Notes under the pieces: generated by a model
What the model was told of the DNA's origin: nothing
The model's input: only the letters and a program-made list of their open reading frames with translations
Databases searched by the model: none
Made by a program: the position numbers and the translations under genes
From: Linderina pennispora
Lineage: Eukaryota; Kickxellomycota; Kickxellomycetes; Kickxellales; Kickxellaceae
Assembly (NCBI RefSeq): GCF_002104995.1
Contig: NW_024468249.1
Coordinates: 2,852,001-2,916,000 of the forward strand
Reading direction: 5' to 3'
Length of the DNA stretch: 64,000 bases
Shown: one piece after another, positions 1 through 10,544 of the stretch
Numbering within the stretch: position 1 is the stretch's first letter
How the letters are laid out: the number at the start of each line of letters is the position of its first letter

Positions 1-612
1 TCCTCGTGGGAGACTCCGGGCTCAGTCCCAAATACCTCTCAAATGCATTTAATGGAGTCTGTCGGGTGAGCCCATGATGCGAGGGCGTTGGGGGGGGGAA
101 GACAGCGAGCACACTTTGCAATGAAGACCGAGGGAGGCGAGCAGATAGTGGTGCCACATTTGCACTAGCGCCTCCATTGGGCTTGCTGATCGTACGACCC
201 GGTAGTCTAGGCGATTGACTGAAGACAGCCATGACTGGTCATTTTCAAGACACTCGTTTGCTCGGAGGTTAGGTGAGGGTGGCACGGTCAGCACTGGTCA
301 TCTGCACATGGGTGCTAGGCACCTTATCCGGAGATGGTCTTTGAGTAACCTGGTGCAGAATGTTTTTCAAAGCCAGTGTAGAGGTTTGTGCACAATAACG
401 CAACCCGCCGTGTATATTTTCGGATCGTTAGGCGAAGAAAAGCATACGACCGCTCAATTGGGCAAATTGCACCAGTCAGCGACAAAAATCGACAGACACG
501 GGTCCACTGCACACTTGGTGGGGTTTGTGGGCCTCGGCTGATGGAAGGATTTCAAGCCAAATGGGCTATTACCCTTGAGGGAAGGAATTATATTAGTTGT
601 CAAATATAACAC
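1..612. other. left edge, no supported gene
   Basis: Only short open frames without recognisable protein features occur here on both strands. The stretch lies downstream of the minus-strand F-box-like gene and probably holds its 3' flank. I see nothing else that I can support. Confidence 0.4.
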
Positions 613-2160
613 CTACTGCGCAGACACTTTAACGGCCAGGGCATTTCGGTCAGCAAGCGCCTGTAGCCCAGCAGCATACAGTCTGGGAATGTGCAGGCTC
701 AAGAGTGACGGTATCCGGCAGACCACAGACTCGAGCCACACCTCCACACACGGAATGCGGCGGGGGGAGTCGACCGACACTGAACACCTCTGCAAGCTAG
801 CACTCATCGCCCCACTGTGGCCAACAGTCACCCAAGAGCTGGCGTTCTGCAAATGCTCGAACTCGAGCTCAAGCAGCCACAGGCTGGGGAGCTGGGCCAG
901 AATTCTCCCCACAGATGCCAGCGTGACCGACCGGGTGAATAGCGAGAGCCGCTGCAGATGTGGCCAGTTAACTAATGTGGCATCGCTGAAATCAAAACCC
1001 GATAGGCAGGCGGTGCGTGCAGATGACCAGGCCGCCAGCAGCCCTGCACACGACTCCGTACATGCAGCAACTGGCTTCCAGGCATTTCCAGAGATAGTGA
1101 TGGATAGGTGGTGGATATTATGCAGGAGCCGCACATCGATCCCTCGGAAGGTTTCTGCGTGCTCTTGTATCACGAGGTGTGTCAGGGGAGAGCATAGGAA
1201 GGCCAGGTAGGGGTTGGTCGAGTGCTCGTACGCGTTTGTTACCAGAAGCCGCCGTAGCGCCGGAAATGTATGCATATGGTGGCTTGGTAGGGAGTCCCTG
1301 GGCGGCTGGCGGCTGATGGCAAATTTCAGAGTCAATGAGCGCAGATCAGGGAATTCCGTGTGGCCCGCGGCTGATAGGGCAAACAGGGGCCATGGAAAGC
1401 CACCGCCAATGTTGGTTATTCGGAGAGACTGCAATTGCGGGCACATAACAGTCAATGCGCATGTGCCGCTTGTGATGAATCGTGCGTCAATGTCCATGCT
1501 GGTGAGGTATTCTGATGCCACAGGTAACCCGCTGCTGGCTAGGGGTTCAACCGCACATAGTGACTTTAACCGTGGCATAAACCTCCTGTTCAAAGCACGT
1601 AGTACTGAGCGAAGCCCGCTGCTGGTATGGTGGGCATGGGCAAAGTCAATGTTCGTGAGATTCGGCAGAATATTCGCCAAAACACCTGCTGTCTGATCCG
1701 CACTCCTTTCACATCCGTCGGAAAAACATCCTACCAGTGTGAGCGTCTCGATACTCTGCCACTTGGCAGACACAACTTGTTCTATTGCACCCAAAATTGC
1801 TCCAGCTCCTGGCTTTATGCGCAAATCCTGGGGATTGCCGGCTGTGCATGTTGAAAAGGCGCTGGTGTTTGTTACTATTTTGTGCCGAGTCTCATGATAG
1901 CCAAGCATGCTGCATAGGCACGAGACCATGGTCCGGCTGGATGTGCCCTGCATGTCCTGGAATTCTACGATGAGGGTGCGGGTGAGGGATAAATCCAGGT
2001 GGCGTTTCCACTGGCGGCACACAAGTGCCAGTTCAAAGAGTGTGCGGTGATCAGCTATACCAAATGTAGGGTGCAGGATGCGGTCGCGCACAATATCCAG
2101 TATTTGCCCTAGTATATGGCCGCCAGCAATGCTGTTTAGGTCAGGTGTGGCACGCTCCAT
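613..2160 (-). CDS. F-box/LRR-like protein
   Basis: The predicted protein has about 515 residues when started at the ATG whose codon ends at 2160. An open frame continues upstream to 2469, but that part is Pro/Phe-rich with a hydrophobic run and does not look like the body of the protein. The N-terminus carries a segment (HILGQILDIVRDRI, then LFELALVCRQWKRHL) that resembles the F-box-like opening common in expanded fungal F-box families, where it would recruit a SKP1-cullin ubiquitin ligase. The remainder contains repeated Leu-rich segments such as LPNLTNIDFAHA and FPDLRSLTLKFA, consistent with degenerate leucine-rich repeats that bind substrate. The family assignment is by eye and no exact orthologue is recognised. 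The gene is tail-to-left, and its neighbour to the right lies on the same strand. Confidence 0.6.
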   Translation of the reverse strand: MERATPDLNSIAGGHILGQILDIVRDRILHPTFGIADHRTLFELALVCRQWKRHLDLSLTRTLIVEFQDMQGTSSRTMVSCLCSMLGYHETRHKIVTNTSAFSTCTAGNPQDLRIKPGAGAILGAIEQVVSAKWQSIETLTLVGCFSDGCERSADQTAGVLANILPNLTNIDFAHAHHTSSGLRSVLRALNRRFMPRLKSLCAVEPLASSGLPVASEYLTSMDIDARFITSGTCALTVMCPQLQSLRITNIGGGFPWPLFALSAAGHTEFPDLRSLTLKFAISRQPPRDSLPSHHMHTFPALRRLLVTNAYEHSTNPYLAFLCSPLTHLVIQEHAETFRGIDVRLLHNIHHLSITISGNAWKPVAACTESCAGLLAAWSSARTACLSGFDFSDATLVNWPHLQRLSLFTRSVTLASVGRILAQLPSLWLLELEFEHLQNASSWVTVGHSGAMSASLQRCSVSVDSPRRIPCVEVWLESVVCRIPSLLSLHIPRLYAAGLQALADRNALAVKVSAQ

Positions 2161-2572
2161 TAGTAGCAGTATAATACATAGAGCAGTGATGAGATTGAAG
2201 AACAAGGGAAGGAAGGCAATGGCAAGGGGATGGAGCACAGCAGGATCTAGGTCAAGGCCTTGAAAAGGCGGGATTTGCAGGCAGAAATGTATTAGAATGT
2301 ACGGGAGAGAATCGCCATAAGCCAGAGGGATTTCCGCTTTACGTAGCGATTCTAAAAAACTCCAAATTCTGCTTGAAAAACAGGCATGAGAAAAAGGTCT
2401 AGTGGATAGAGGAGGAAAAGAAAAAGTCAAAGGGGGGCTGGGCCTCTCAGCACGCATTTCATACTGCAATGGTGTACTGACTCAGCCATGCATAGGGGTC
2501 CAAGTGGTAGCCAAGCCACAGTGCTATTATCGTGAGTTTTAGCTGCAGAGACAGAAAAAAAAGTATACAAAG
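2161..2572. promoter_or_regulatory. upstream region of F-box-like gene
   Basis: This lies between two minus-strand genes and holds the promoter side of the F-box-like gene and the 3' end of the USP-like gene. The open frame of the F-box gene extends through to 2469, so a longer N-terminus cannot be excluded. Confidence 0.35.
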
Positions 2573-5023
2573 TTACAGCCCCTGGCGTTCGGCTAGGTGG
2601 GCAAAGAAGTCGGGCAAGCGGGCATGGTGGCCAAATGGCACGCCTTGCTCCTCACCGTGGGGCAATTCCGCCTGGAAGCAAACAATATCTCCAGTGGCCA
2701 GCTCTGCCTGGTCGAAGGTCAAATTCACATCCAGCCTTTCAATCATCCTGGGCCTGATTTCTTCAAACACCCACAGCCTGGATTTCTTGGGTAGTTGTGC
2801 CCGGGCGCACAGAATCGGCAGCACAGTCCTAATAGGCAACTTGGCGTTAACGTAGATGTGGCCAAGCGCAACAAGGCTCGGCATTACAGGGTCGTAGAAC
2901 TTCAAATGCACCATGGTGGTGTTTGGGGGCACCGGGTTCTTGAAGAAATACACGGGGTCGCTGAGCTGTCGCAGCTCGCAGTACAAGTACACGGAGCTGT
3001 AGGCCGACCCCTGGATTTTCATCAAGTCGCGCACGGCCGAGATGTTCTGCCAGTCGATCGGAGAATCGCAGCGCAGTGTTTTGTTGACGCGGGTCGCCAT
3101 GTGCCAGAACCTGACCTCGGTTGGCAATCGGCCCAATGCCGAGCACGCCTGCAGTATAAAGTCAGACGACGAGGTGGTCAAGGAGAACGTCAGCTCGATC
3201 AGCGACGCCGAGGCGCCCGGGATGTTCGGGTGGCTGCAGAGATCAAACCCCGGGTATCTTACTCCTTGCTTGTTGTCGATTATGTAAATGGTCAGTGTGG
3301 GCATGTGGATGGAGCCCTGGGAGAGTATCGAGGCGGCGCGCAGGGTGCGGCGCGGGAGTGGCAGAGTCAGGGGCTGGTCAGAGCCGCAGACCTGCGGGAG
3401 CATGCATGTGCGGATGTAGACAAGGGCATATGCATTGTCAAAGCGGCCTGCCTGCTGGTGGTCAAGTGCCCGCGGGTCGGTCAGTTCACTGCTGATGTCA
3501 TTGGTGGTATCCAGCACAAAGTCTGGAGACACCGGATACACAAGGTCGTCCTCGTAGCAAAGCCACCCGTCAGATATGTCTGAGCGCATCAGGCAGAAAT
3601 ACCGGCCGCTGAGCATATCACCGTGGTGCAGCAGGACGCCATGCAGGGTGTACTGCCACGACATGGACTGATCGGCATCGTAGGCCATGAATTCGGCCAT
3701 ATCCAGCGACTCGGGGTACTGGATCCAGTTCTGGTTCTTGTCCAGCTCGCCTGTGTCCAGATCGTATTCGAAGCGGTTCAGGTGAACGTGCAGGACAGGC
3801 GGCAATGACTCGAAGCGGCTGAACCGCACAGCATCCTGGTAGCCAAATTCGGACGTTCGGTATTTGTTGCTACCGTCCAGGGTCTCGGGCGCACAGTATC
3901 GCTCGATGGCCTGCTGCAGTGTCGATACATTGGTGATGTTCAGCGCCAGATCGTAAATGGGCTCGGAGCGCGAGTTCGCGTAGCTGACATTCAGGCACTC
4001 GGTGGTGGTGCGCTCAGTGCCCATAAACAGGCAGTCAATCAGGGATTCGTCCGGTGTGTCTGCCATCCGACGAGCCAGGCATTCGCACAGCAAACGCATG
4101 TAATGCTGGATGGTGGATGTAGCCGGGGTTTCGTCCGACTGGTCGTGAATGGCTGCTACCAGGGCGGCAGCCGAGGGCGGCGAGTCCTGCAATGTGAGGC
4201 TGTGGAAGAGATCCTGCATGGCAGTGCCCACGGCCATCCGGGCAGCGCCGGAGTCGGCAATGCGGGCGATGGCGTGGCGGAACTGCGGGATGTGGTACAG
4301 CGACAGGACCACCGAGTTGAGGTACAGCGAGGCTGGGTCGGCTACCAGGCCAATGTGGCCGGTGTGGAGGTGCGTGGGCTCGCTGACCACCTGGTCCTCG
4401 GGCTCCGGCGACTCCCCACTGCGATATACACGCACATAGGCGCTGATCCTTGCCCGGCCATTCTGCAATACCGGGCGACTGTACCCGGGCAGACGCACAC
4501 GCAGGTCCTTTCTGGAAATAAAGCGTGTGAAGCCCCAGTCGTCTTCGGGCGCAAACACATGCGAGGTGCTGTTCACCGACATAACCGCGGGCATTTTGGA
4601 ATTAGAGATGGCCAGCGCAAACGATGCATGGACCGGCGGGGCCGTGGAGGTCGGCGTATGGCAGAGGTACAGCGACACCTGGCCTGGGGCGTTGTTGCCG
4701 TGCGGATACACCAGGAGCTTCCACCGCCGGCCGCCCACGTAAAAGGTCGCGCTGGTGTTGCGCTTCAGCAGTGCTTGCCAGCTGTCGATATTCCAGTGGA
4801 ATGCCCCGGTGTCGGATATGGCCCGGCCTGCAAGCAGGGGGACGCTGGTGCGGATGAACTCGGCGTCGTCGGCTATGGTTGGGTTGGTGAACTGCGGTGA
4901 CTGGTTCTGAATCATGCTGATGCTGTGGTCACCGGTGATGTACTGTGGGGGCTGCGTGGCTGGGTCGGCTTCCGAGTATGGCGGCGGCGGAGAGCGATTG
5001 AATATTACGCGGTCGTCATCCAT
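2573..5023 (-). CDS. USP7/Ubp15-like MATH-USP protein, catalytic residues lost
   Basis: The 816-residue intact frame has the domain order of USP7/Ubp15: a MATH domain (about residues 70-205), a USP fold (about 222-540) and a C-terminal part like the USP7 ubiquitin-like/ICP0-binding region (about 560-816). The core of the USP fold is clearly recognisable: LPPVLHVHLNRFEYD, LDGSNKY and HGVLLHHGD match the family landmarks. The catalytic boxes are not intact. The Cys box reads GLVADPASLYLNS, with Leu233 where the nucleophile Cys is expected, and the His box reads GDMLSGRYF, with Arg474 replacing the His of the GHY motif. The protein should therefore not cleave ubiquitin and may act as a ubiquitin or substrate binder. 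It is also shorter than canonical Ubp15/USP7 (about 1100-1230 residues), lacking part of the C-terminal UBL array. The frame is uninterrupted, which argues for a maintained pseudoenzyme. Confidence 0.88.
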   Translation of the reverse strand: MDDDRVIFNRSPPPPYSEADPATQPPQYITGDHSISMIQNQSPQFTNPTIADDAEFIRTSVPLLAGRAISDTGAFHWNIDSWQALLKRNTSATFYVGGRRWKLLVYPHGNNAPGQVSLYLCHTPTSTAPPVHASFALAISNSKMPAVMSVNSTSHVFAPEDDWGFTRFISRKDLRVRLPGYSRPVLQNGRARISAYVRVYRSGESPEPEDQVVSEPTHLHTGHIGLVADPASLYLNSVVLSLYHIPQFRHAIARIADSGAARMAVGTAMQDLFHSLTLQDSPPSAAALVAAIHDQSDETPATSTIQHYMRLLCECLARRMADTPDESLIDCLFMGTERTTTECLNVSYANSRSEPIYDLALNITNVSTLQQAIERYCAPETLDGSNKYRTSEFGYQDAVRFSRFESLPPVLHVHLNRFEYDLDTGELDKNQNWIQYPESLDMAEFMAYDADQSMSWQYTLHGVLLHHGDMLSGRYFCLMRSDISDGWLCYEDDLVYPVSPDFVLDTTNDISSELTDPRALDHQQAGRFDNAYALVYIRTCMLPQVCGSDQPLTLPLPRRTLRAASILSQGSIHMPTLTIYIIDNKQGVRYPGFDLCSHPNIPGASASLIELTFSLTTSSSDFILQACSALGRLPTEVRFWHMATRVNKTLRCDSPIDWQNISAVRDLMKIQGSAYSSVYLYCELRQLSDPVYFFKNPVPPNTTMVHLKFYDPVMPSLVALGHIYVNAKLPIRTVLPILCARAQLPKKSRLWVFEEIRPRMIERLDVNLTFDQAELATGDIVCFQAELPHGEEQGVPFGHHARLPDFFAHLAERQGL

Positions 5024-5427
5024 TATTATTAAAGTAATAAAAAACCATATAGAATTGAAGAGAGAAAAAAAAAGCCAATGCGCTCCTCTCCTTGAAAGGG
5101 ACGTGCGGCGAGAAGAAATACATCAGGCAGATCTTGCAGAGGGTCATGCAGGACGGCGATAAACAAGTTGCTGGTGAAAAAAGTACATCACTGTGCATAC
5201 CAGGGTGTTGTTTTTCACATAGAGGGCGTCTTGGCGCATTGGCGCTGGCTCTTGGCTGTTGGTAGCAGGGAGAATGTCAAGCGGCCAATGTGTAGGGTGC
5301 AAATAGCCTGGCAGGCGATCAGTCCGCCGCCACCATAAGCATCGCACTGCAGCATAACAAAGTAAATTCAAAACGATGCAAAGCAGCAAAGGCGGCTTTA
5401 TATCCCCCCAGCCACTACATATTCAAA
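5024..5427. promoter_or_regulatory. divergent promoter region
   Basis: About 400 bp separate the start of the minus-strand USP-like gene from the start of the plus-strand CAF-1 gene, so both promoters must lie here. An A-rich run follows the USP start codon. No sharper element was identified. Confidence 0.5.
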
Positions 5428-6714
5428 ATGCGCGTGAAGACTGTACAGATAAACTGGCACGACAAGCTGCCGATATTCAGCGTGGACTTTGACCGCAACT
5501 ACAAGTGTGAGGCAGGCGGCTGGCGGTTCGCGTCGGGCGGCGGCGACAACAACGTGCGGCTCTGGCGGCTCAAACCACAGCACGAGCGCGACGCCGACCC
5601 GCATTCGCCGGCAGTGGAGTTCCTTGCCAGCCTGAACCGGCACCAGCGGCCAGTGAACATTGTGCGGTTCTCGCCGGTCAGCAGCACGCTGGCATCGGCT
5701 GGTGACGACGGCGTGATCATGCTGTGGCATCAGGTCGAGGCGGCAAGGCAGAATCTGGTGGAGACCGATGGGTTCGTTGAGCCTGAGACCTGGCGGCCCG
5801 TGCGCATGCTGCGCGGGTCATTGGCGGATATCTGTGACTTGGCGTGGAGTCCGTGCGGGCGCTACATCGCCAGCGCATCGGTCGACAATACCGCGCGGAT
5901 CTGGGATGCGGGCGAGGGCCGGTGCATACAGGTGCTGGCTGACCACACGCACTACGTGCAGGGCGTGGCATGGGATCCGCTGGGCGAGTTTATAGTCACG
6001 CAGGGCAGCGACCGGTCCATGCGCGTCTACCGCTGGGTGGCCACCGGCGACGTCAAGCCCGGCGCCGACGCGGTCAGTCTTGTGGCCACCCACCAGTCGA
6101 TGCCTGCCGATAGCAGCGAGCCCAATGCACGTGGCCACCGCCTGTTCCACGACGACAACCTGGCGTCGTTCTTCCGCCGCCCGGCCTTCTCCCCCGACGG
6201 CCGCCTGGTGGCGACTGCTGCAGGCGTGCAGAAGCACCGCCGCAACTGCTGCTACCTGTGGGCCCGCGACCGCCTCCACGCCCCGCCCTGTGTTGCCCTG
6301 GCTGGCCACACAAAGCCCGTGGTGGCCACGCGCTGGGCGCCTTGTGCCTTCCAGGCTGAGAGCGCTGGGTGGCTGGCAAATAATGGCCAGCGCATGATGC
6401 TGGCTGTGGCCAGCCAGGGCGCTGTCGCCATCTACGATACGTCAAGGTGTGCGGCGCTGGCGCTGATGGGCGGCCTGCACTACGCCATGATCACAGATCT
6501 AGCATGGACCAGCGATGGCTCGCATCTGCTGATCTCCTCTATTGATGGCTTTGCCTCTGTTGTTGCAATCGACCAGCCGTCGCCACCCATGCCGGTCCAG
6601 TCGCATTACCGTGAGAACATCCTGCCAGCACAGCCTGTTCAGCCGGTCGTGCAGCCGCCGGTTCGCAGTAAAGAGAAGAAGCGCGTTGCCCCGACCCTGG
6701 TCAGCACGCTGTGA
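5428..6714 (+). CDS. cac2: chromatin assembly factor 1 p60 subunit (Cac2/CHAF1B)
   Basis: This 428-residue WD40 protein begins with MRVKTVQINWHDK, the typical Cac2/CHAF1B opening (an IxWH-type motif shortly after the start). Successive blades include FASGGGDNNVRLW, LASAGDDGVIMLW, IASASVDNTARIWD and FIVTQGSDRSMRVY; the last is highly characteristic of CAF-1 p60. The protein is the beta-propeller subunit of CAF-1, which deposits newly made H3-H4 onto replicated DNA in the nucleus. It is slightly shorter than yeast Cac2 and much shorter than human CHAF1B, ending soon after the propeller with a basic Pro-rich tail. The frame is intact and without introns. It is divergently arranged with the USP-like gene. 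Confidence 0.92.
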   Translation: MRVKTVQINWHDKLPIFSVDFDRNYKCEAGGWRFASGGGDNNVRLWRLKPQHERDADPHSPAVEFLASLNRHQRPVNIVRFSPVSSTLASAGDDGVIMLWHQVEAARQNLVETDGFVEPETWRPVRMLRGSLADICDLAWSPCGRYIASASVDNTARIWDAGEGRCIQVLADHTHYVQGVAWDPLGEFIVTQGSDRSMRVYRWVATGDVKPGADAVSLVATHQSMPADSSEPNARGHRLFHDDNLASFFRRPAFSPDGRLVATAAGVQKHRRNCCYLWARDRLHAPPCVALAGHTKPVVATRWAPCAFQAESAGWLANNGQRMMLAVASQGAVAIYDTSRCAALALMGGLHYAMITDLAWTSDGSHLLISSIDGFASVVAIDQPSPPMPVQSHYRENILPAQPVQPVVQPPVRSKEKKRVAPTLVSTL

Positions 6715-8363
6715 CCGCCCGGTGCAGACGCGCTTAGCGCCAAAGTGCAATCCGCATCTATTGCCCGCCCGGCTTGCTTGTGCATTGCTGTGCTGAACCT
6801 GGCCAGCAGAATCTCCCACCCCACCAACAATAGGCTGCTACGCCACCCAGCCGCGACAAAACAAGGCGGATGCGGGGCCCGCCCAGCAGCATGCAATCTC
6901 CGGCATGTCGTCGGCAAAAGCCGTGCAGGCATGAAGCGAAAAATAAATGCATGGTGCTGTGCTCCCAAAAACTGATGCCCTGCGAGAAACCATGACGGCA
7001 TTTTAGCCGGGCTACAGGCGCGGTTGGGGCCGGCCCGGCGAGCCGAGCATGACTTTGGCGGTGTACGAGAAAAAAGAAGCGCAAATGCGTGTAAATCAGC
7101 AGTGCGTTTTTTGGCCCCCACTGGGGCGATTGACCCACTTATGCAGAAAACAAGGCTTGCAAGCACCTGAACTCCGAACCCACATTTCCCTGTTGTTCAC
7201 TGCTGCCTCCTTCTTCTCGTTGGCTCAGTGAGGCAGGTCATTTTTGTGAACAGCATCGCCGCTCGTTTTTTCCTGTGTGCCTGTTTTTCCATTTGCAGGT
7301 TTTTCTCTTACAACTGGTTGAACACGATTACTTTTGTTCCTCCCTCTTTTTTGTTCTTTTCGTTTTTTTTTTTGAACCACTTTTTCTTTATTACTGTCCT
7401 TTACACACCCCACCACATTCCTGCTGTGGAGAGATATCCCCCAAGCTTGTGGATTATATGCCAGCCATTCTTGTCTAGCTCCGTTTTTGCATCTATCGCC
7501 AGTCCCGCCTTATTTTCCCTCTATCCCACACTTCCCTATGGGCGATTCCTGTGAGCCAGCTGGCCCATCCACTGCCGATAGACAGAATGGCTTGGGCGGC
7601 TCACACCGCTCACAGCCGCCACAGCCACCGTTGATAAAACGGAAACAAAACAAGCGAGCTGCCCGCCACTTTGTTGAGGAGCCACTCTACATGAACTCTC
7701 AGCATTTCCAACTGGTAGGTTTGTTAGAGAAAAACCGAGATGATTTTTCTCCTGGGCGAGCTGTTGATTCTGGCCTACTTTTCACCTCCAGTGTGCAACA
7801 ATATGTCCAGTCAAATCTGAACAACACTCTGTTCCATAGCAGGGGGCCCCGCACATCACCCAATCTTGTTCTATTTCGCCTTGCGTAACTGCTCGCTTTT
7901 TCTGTTCTATTTTGGTCCTTTCTGTGGCCTATTCGTGCCCCTCCTTCTCCTCCCTATTTGACGCCCTAGGGTGAGATAGTGTAGTTGCGCACCACCTTGC
8001 AAATCCCCCTTTCCATACATCCTTTTCGCTCCCATGTCTGCACCTCTGCTTTCTTTTGCATTGCCATGATAATGCCACTTTTGCGGCGACCAGGGGGTGG
8101 TGTTACGAAACAAGCGTCTTTTTTGCGTTGTCGATCCCCCGCCGCTACCTCTCCCCCTCCTGCTTTCCATGCTGCTATCAATCGGCGGTATATTGCACTC
8201 ACACATGCTATTCACGAATCGCCCAAAGAAGGGACTCCCCAAACATATTGCCTTCATCATGCACGATAATAGTGGGAAGGGGGCAGTGGAGGGTGGAATG
8301 GCTTGTCTTAAAATGGGCAAACATGCTAATCCCTGAAAACAATGTGATGCATCTCCAATGTAG
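6715..8363. other. intergenic region, possible 5' exon of GATA gene
   Basis: This 1.6 kb stretch is largely T- and C-rich with no complete conserved gene. A coding-like segment starts at 7538 (MGDSCEPAGPSTADRQNG) and runs to about 7714, where GTAGGT would be a good splice donor; a pyrimidine-rich acceptor (cacctccag) ends at 7791. These could be 5' exons of the GATA gene, but I cannot close the reading frame to it. Confidence 0.3.
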
Positions 8364-9077
8364 TTGCAGGACAGCACAAGCGAGCTCCTGCGCGGTCTTT
8401 CCAATATGTCTCGATACGCGGACGACGACCCCCTGTACTTTGAGCAGTTGCTGGGAGCTGCAGTGAACATGAAGCACGCGTTTGACCTGGGCCGGATGGA
8501 CGTAATCAACGGGACAATCAAGCCACGCAACACGTCGCTCTGCCACGAATGCATCACAACCGTATCGTCCGTGTGGCGATCGGGGCCGGCGGGCCCGCGC
8601 ACGCTCTGCAATGCCTGCGGCCTGCGCTACTACAAGCAGAACCAGCGCCGGGCGCTGGAGGCGAAGCGCCGCGAGCTGAAGGACCTTGATGCGGCGTCGT
8701 CTTTGGCGGCGCTGGGCAGTCTGGATGTGGCGGTGGTGAAGAAGCTTTTGATGACCGAGTGCGGCGGGCTGGCAGCTAAGGCCGAGCGCTCAGTGAAGCG
8801 CAAGAGCTCCGGGGCGTTGGAGGACGGGGAGCGGGCGGCTGGACGCAGGCGCCAGGGCAGCTTGCAGGCAGTGGAGGACGGGCAGCGAGGGGAGCGGCAG
8901 GTCACGCTGCCGAGCATTGCCAATCTGTGCGCGCCTGCGTTTGGCACGCTGGTGCCGCAGTCCCAGCCCTCGCAGCCCGCCGACATGCGCTTGCCGCCCA
9001 TGTCGGCGTCTTTGCGCAACATCCTCGACGTGCCGGTCTCGTCGGCCAGATATATGCCGCACCACGGCAGCCAATAA
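8364..9077 (+). CDS. GATA-type zinc finger transcription factor
   Basis: The C-terminal 237 residues of a GATA factor are present. One type-IV finger is complete: CHEC, then 18 residues, then CNAC (C-X2-C-X18-C-X2-C), with the hallmark TLCNACGLRYYK followed by a basic tail that contacts DNA. The loop reads VSSVWRSGPAGPR, the pattern of fungal GATA/white-collar-type fingers. The rest is Ala/Arg-rich and low in recognisable structure. A cag precedes the open frame at about 8363 and could be a splice acceptor, so the true N-terminus may lie upstream. The protein is expected to be a nuclear activator or repressor at GATA sites; its pathway (nitrogen, iron, light) cannot be told from this sequence. 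Confidence 0.85.
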   Translation: MQDSTSELLRGLSNMSRYADDDPLYFEQLLGAAVNMKHAFDLGRMDVINGTIKPRNTSLCHECITTVSSVWRSGPAGPRTLCNACGLRYYKQNQRRALEAKRRELKDLDAASSLAALGSLDVAVVKKLLMTECGGLAAKAERSVKRKSSGALEDGERAAGRRRQGSLQAVEDGQRGERQVTLPSIANLCAPAFGTLVPQSQPSQPADMRLPPMSASLRNILDVPVSSARYMPHHGSQ

Positions 9078-9620
9078 ACCCCAGGGGGACAGGAGATATT
9101 GTAGACATGAATCCCCTATCTACGCTAATATTGCAACCGAGCTAATCCCGCCGGCCGTTCAAAAATAGTTCTTTATTCTTTTCTTTAACTGGGCAGTGCA
9201 CCTGTATGTCTTTTGCACACCCCCTTGCCCTCCTTTTTATTCTTGGTTTTGTCGGTATTTTTGTGTACTTTTACAAAATTCCCCTCTCATCTTGATGGTG
9301 CTGTCGCCTTTCTTCAAAAACATCCACTGTCAAGGCCAAGCCGTTCCTGCATTCCACAACATTGCAATAGCGCGTCACCCTACACCATCCATGCAGAATG
9401 CGAATACGCAATAATCTGCATGCCCTCCCCATCTATGCCCATACCACGTTTTTCTGGATATGTGGTGTCCCTCCCCAAAAGATCGTTTTTTGACTCGGGT
9501 GACATAACCATGCACAGCAATAAAACAGTTTAGGGGGGCGGATGATAATATACTTTGTTGTGAAAAAAGCGGTTTCCTATTTCGTGAATAGCACTTGCCT
9601 CCTTTTTTCTTTTTATTCGA
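9078..9620. other. intergenic region
   Basis: T-rich sequence lies between two plus-strand genes and contains the 3' flank of the GATA gene and the promoter of the kinase gene. No gene is supported; frames here are short and featureless. Confidence 0.4.
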
Positions 9621-10544
9621 ATGCTTCCAGGAATGTCGAGTTTGGGCAAGGCTAGCGTCAGGGACCGGGTCAGCAAGTCTGGCGACTTCATTATTCGCAA
9701 GCTAGCGCAAAAGCGCGCCATCCCCAGCCGCCAGCCGCTGATCGTGGGCATCAACGGGCCACAGGGCTCAGGCAAAACCACTCTGGTGCGCGGGCTGGTG
9801 GCCTACCTGCAAGCGCGCAAAATCACGACAGTTGGATTCTCGCTCGATGACCTCTACCTGCCATACAAGCAGCAGGAGCAGCTGGCCTCGCAGCACCGCG
9901 ACAACCCGCTGCTTAGGTTCCGCGGCCAGGCAGGCACGCACGACCACATGCTGGGGCATCAGACGCTCGAGGGGCTTTTGCGCGGGCAAGATACGCCAAT
10001 TCCGCAGTATGACAAGAGCCTGAATGGCGGATACGGCGACCAGGTGGATCGGAGGCAGTGGGCGGTGGCGAAGCCCGTCGATGTCGTGCTGTTCGAGGGG
10101 TGGAATCTAGGGTTCCGCATGCTGGACAGGATGGAGTTTGCAAGGTTCCTTGGCAATGTGCGCGACTCAGACAGTCCGCTGTTCAAGCACTCGCGCAGCT
10201 TCACCGACGCCAACCTGGCTGAGATTAACGGGAATCTGGAGGCCTACGAGACGTCTTTGTATACGCTGATTGATGCATGGGTGTATATGCGCGTGTCCAA
10301 TGTCGATGTTGTATATCGGTGGCGCAAGCAGCAGGAGGATGAGCTGGCAGCCTCCGGCAGGAGTTCGCTTTCGGACACGCAGCTGGAGGACTTTATCTCG
10401 AGGTTCATGCCTGGATACGAGATGGCGCTAGACAAGCTCGATAAGCACGGGTTCGTGTCGTCCGGGCTGCTTGGTGCGCCAAATACCTTGAGGATGCATC
10501 TGGACATCGACCGTAACGTTGTCGCCTTTGACCACAAGCTGTAA
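9621..10544 (+). CDS. tda10: glycerate-kinase-like P-loop ATPase (Tda10 family)
   Basis: The 307-residue protein has a Walker A motif GPQGSGKTT at about residues 48-56, preceded by the hydrophobic strand PLIVGIN. SLDDLYLPY follows at about residue 74. These, together with GTHDHMLG and VVLFEGWNLGFR (the Walker-B-like strand), match the Tda10/plant D-glycerate 3-kinase family. The length is close to yeast Tda10 (about 290 residues). Plant relatives phosphorylate D-glycerate in photorespiration; the role of the fungal proteins is poorly known, so the substrate is inferred. A second Met four residues downstream could equally be the start. The frame is intact. Confidence 0.85.
   Translation: MLPGMSSLGKASVRDRVSKSGDFIIRKLAQKRAIPSRQPLIVGINGPQGSGKTTLVRGLVAYLQARKITTVGFSLDDLYLPYKQQEQLASQHRDNPLLRFRGQAGTHDHMLGHQTLEGLLRGQDTPIPQYDKSLNGGYGDQVDRRQWAVAKPVDVVLFEGWNLGFRMLDRMEFARFLGNVRDSDSPLFKHSRSFTDANLAEINGNLEAYETSLYTLIDAWVYMRVSNVDVVYRWRKQQEDELAASGRSSLSDTQLEDFISRFMPGYEMALDKLDKHGFVSSGLLGAPNTLRMHLDIDRNVVAFDHKL

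Noticed and set aside
2573-5023. Viral origin because of the ICP0-binding-like region
   Set aside because: That domain is named for a viral partner of human USP7 but is a normal part of all USP7/Ubp15 proteins.
7228-7554. Phe-rich plus-strand frame at 7.2-7.5 kb
   Set aside because: It reflects a T-rich promoter tract rather than a protein.
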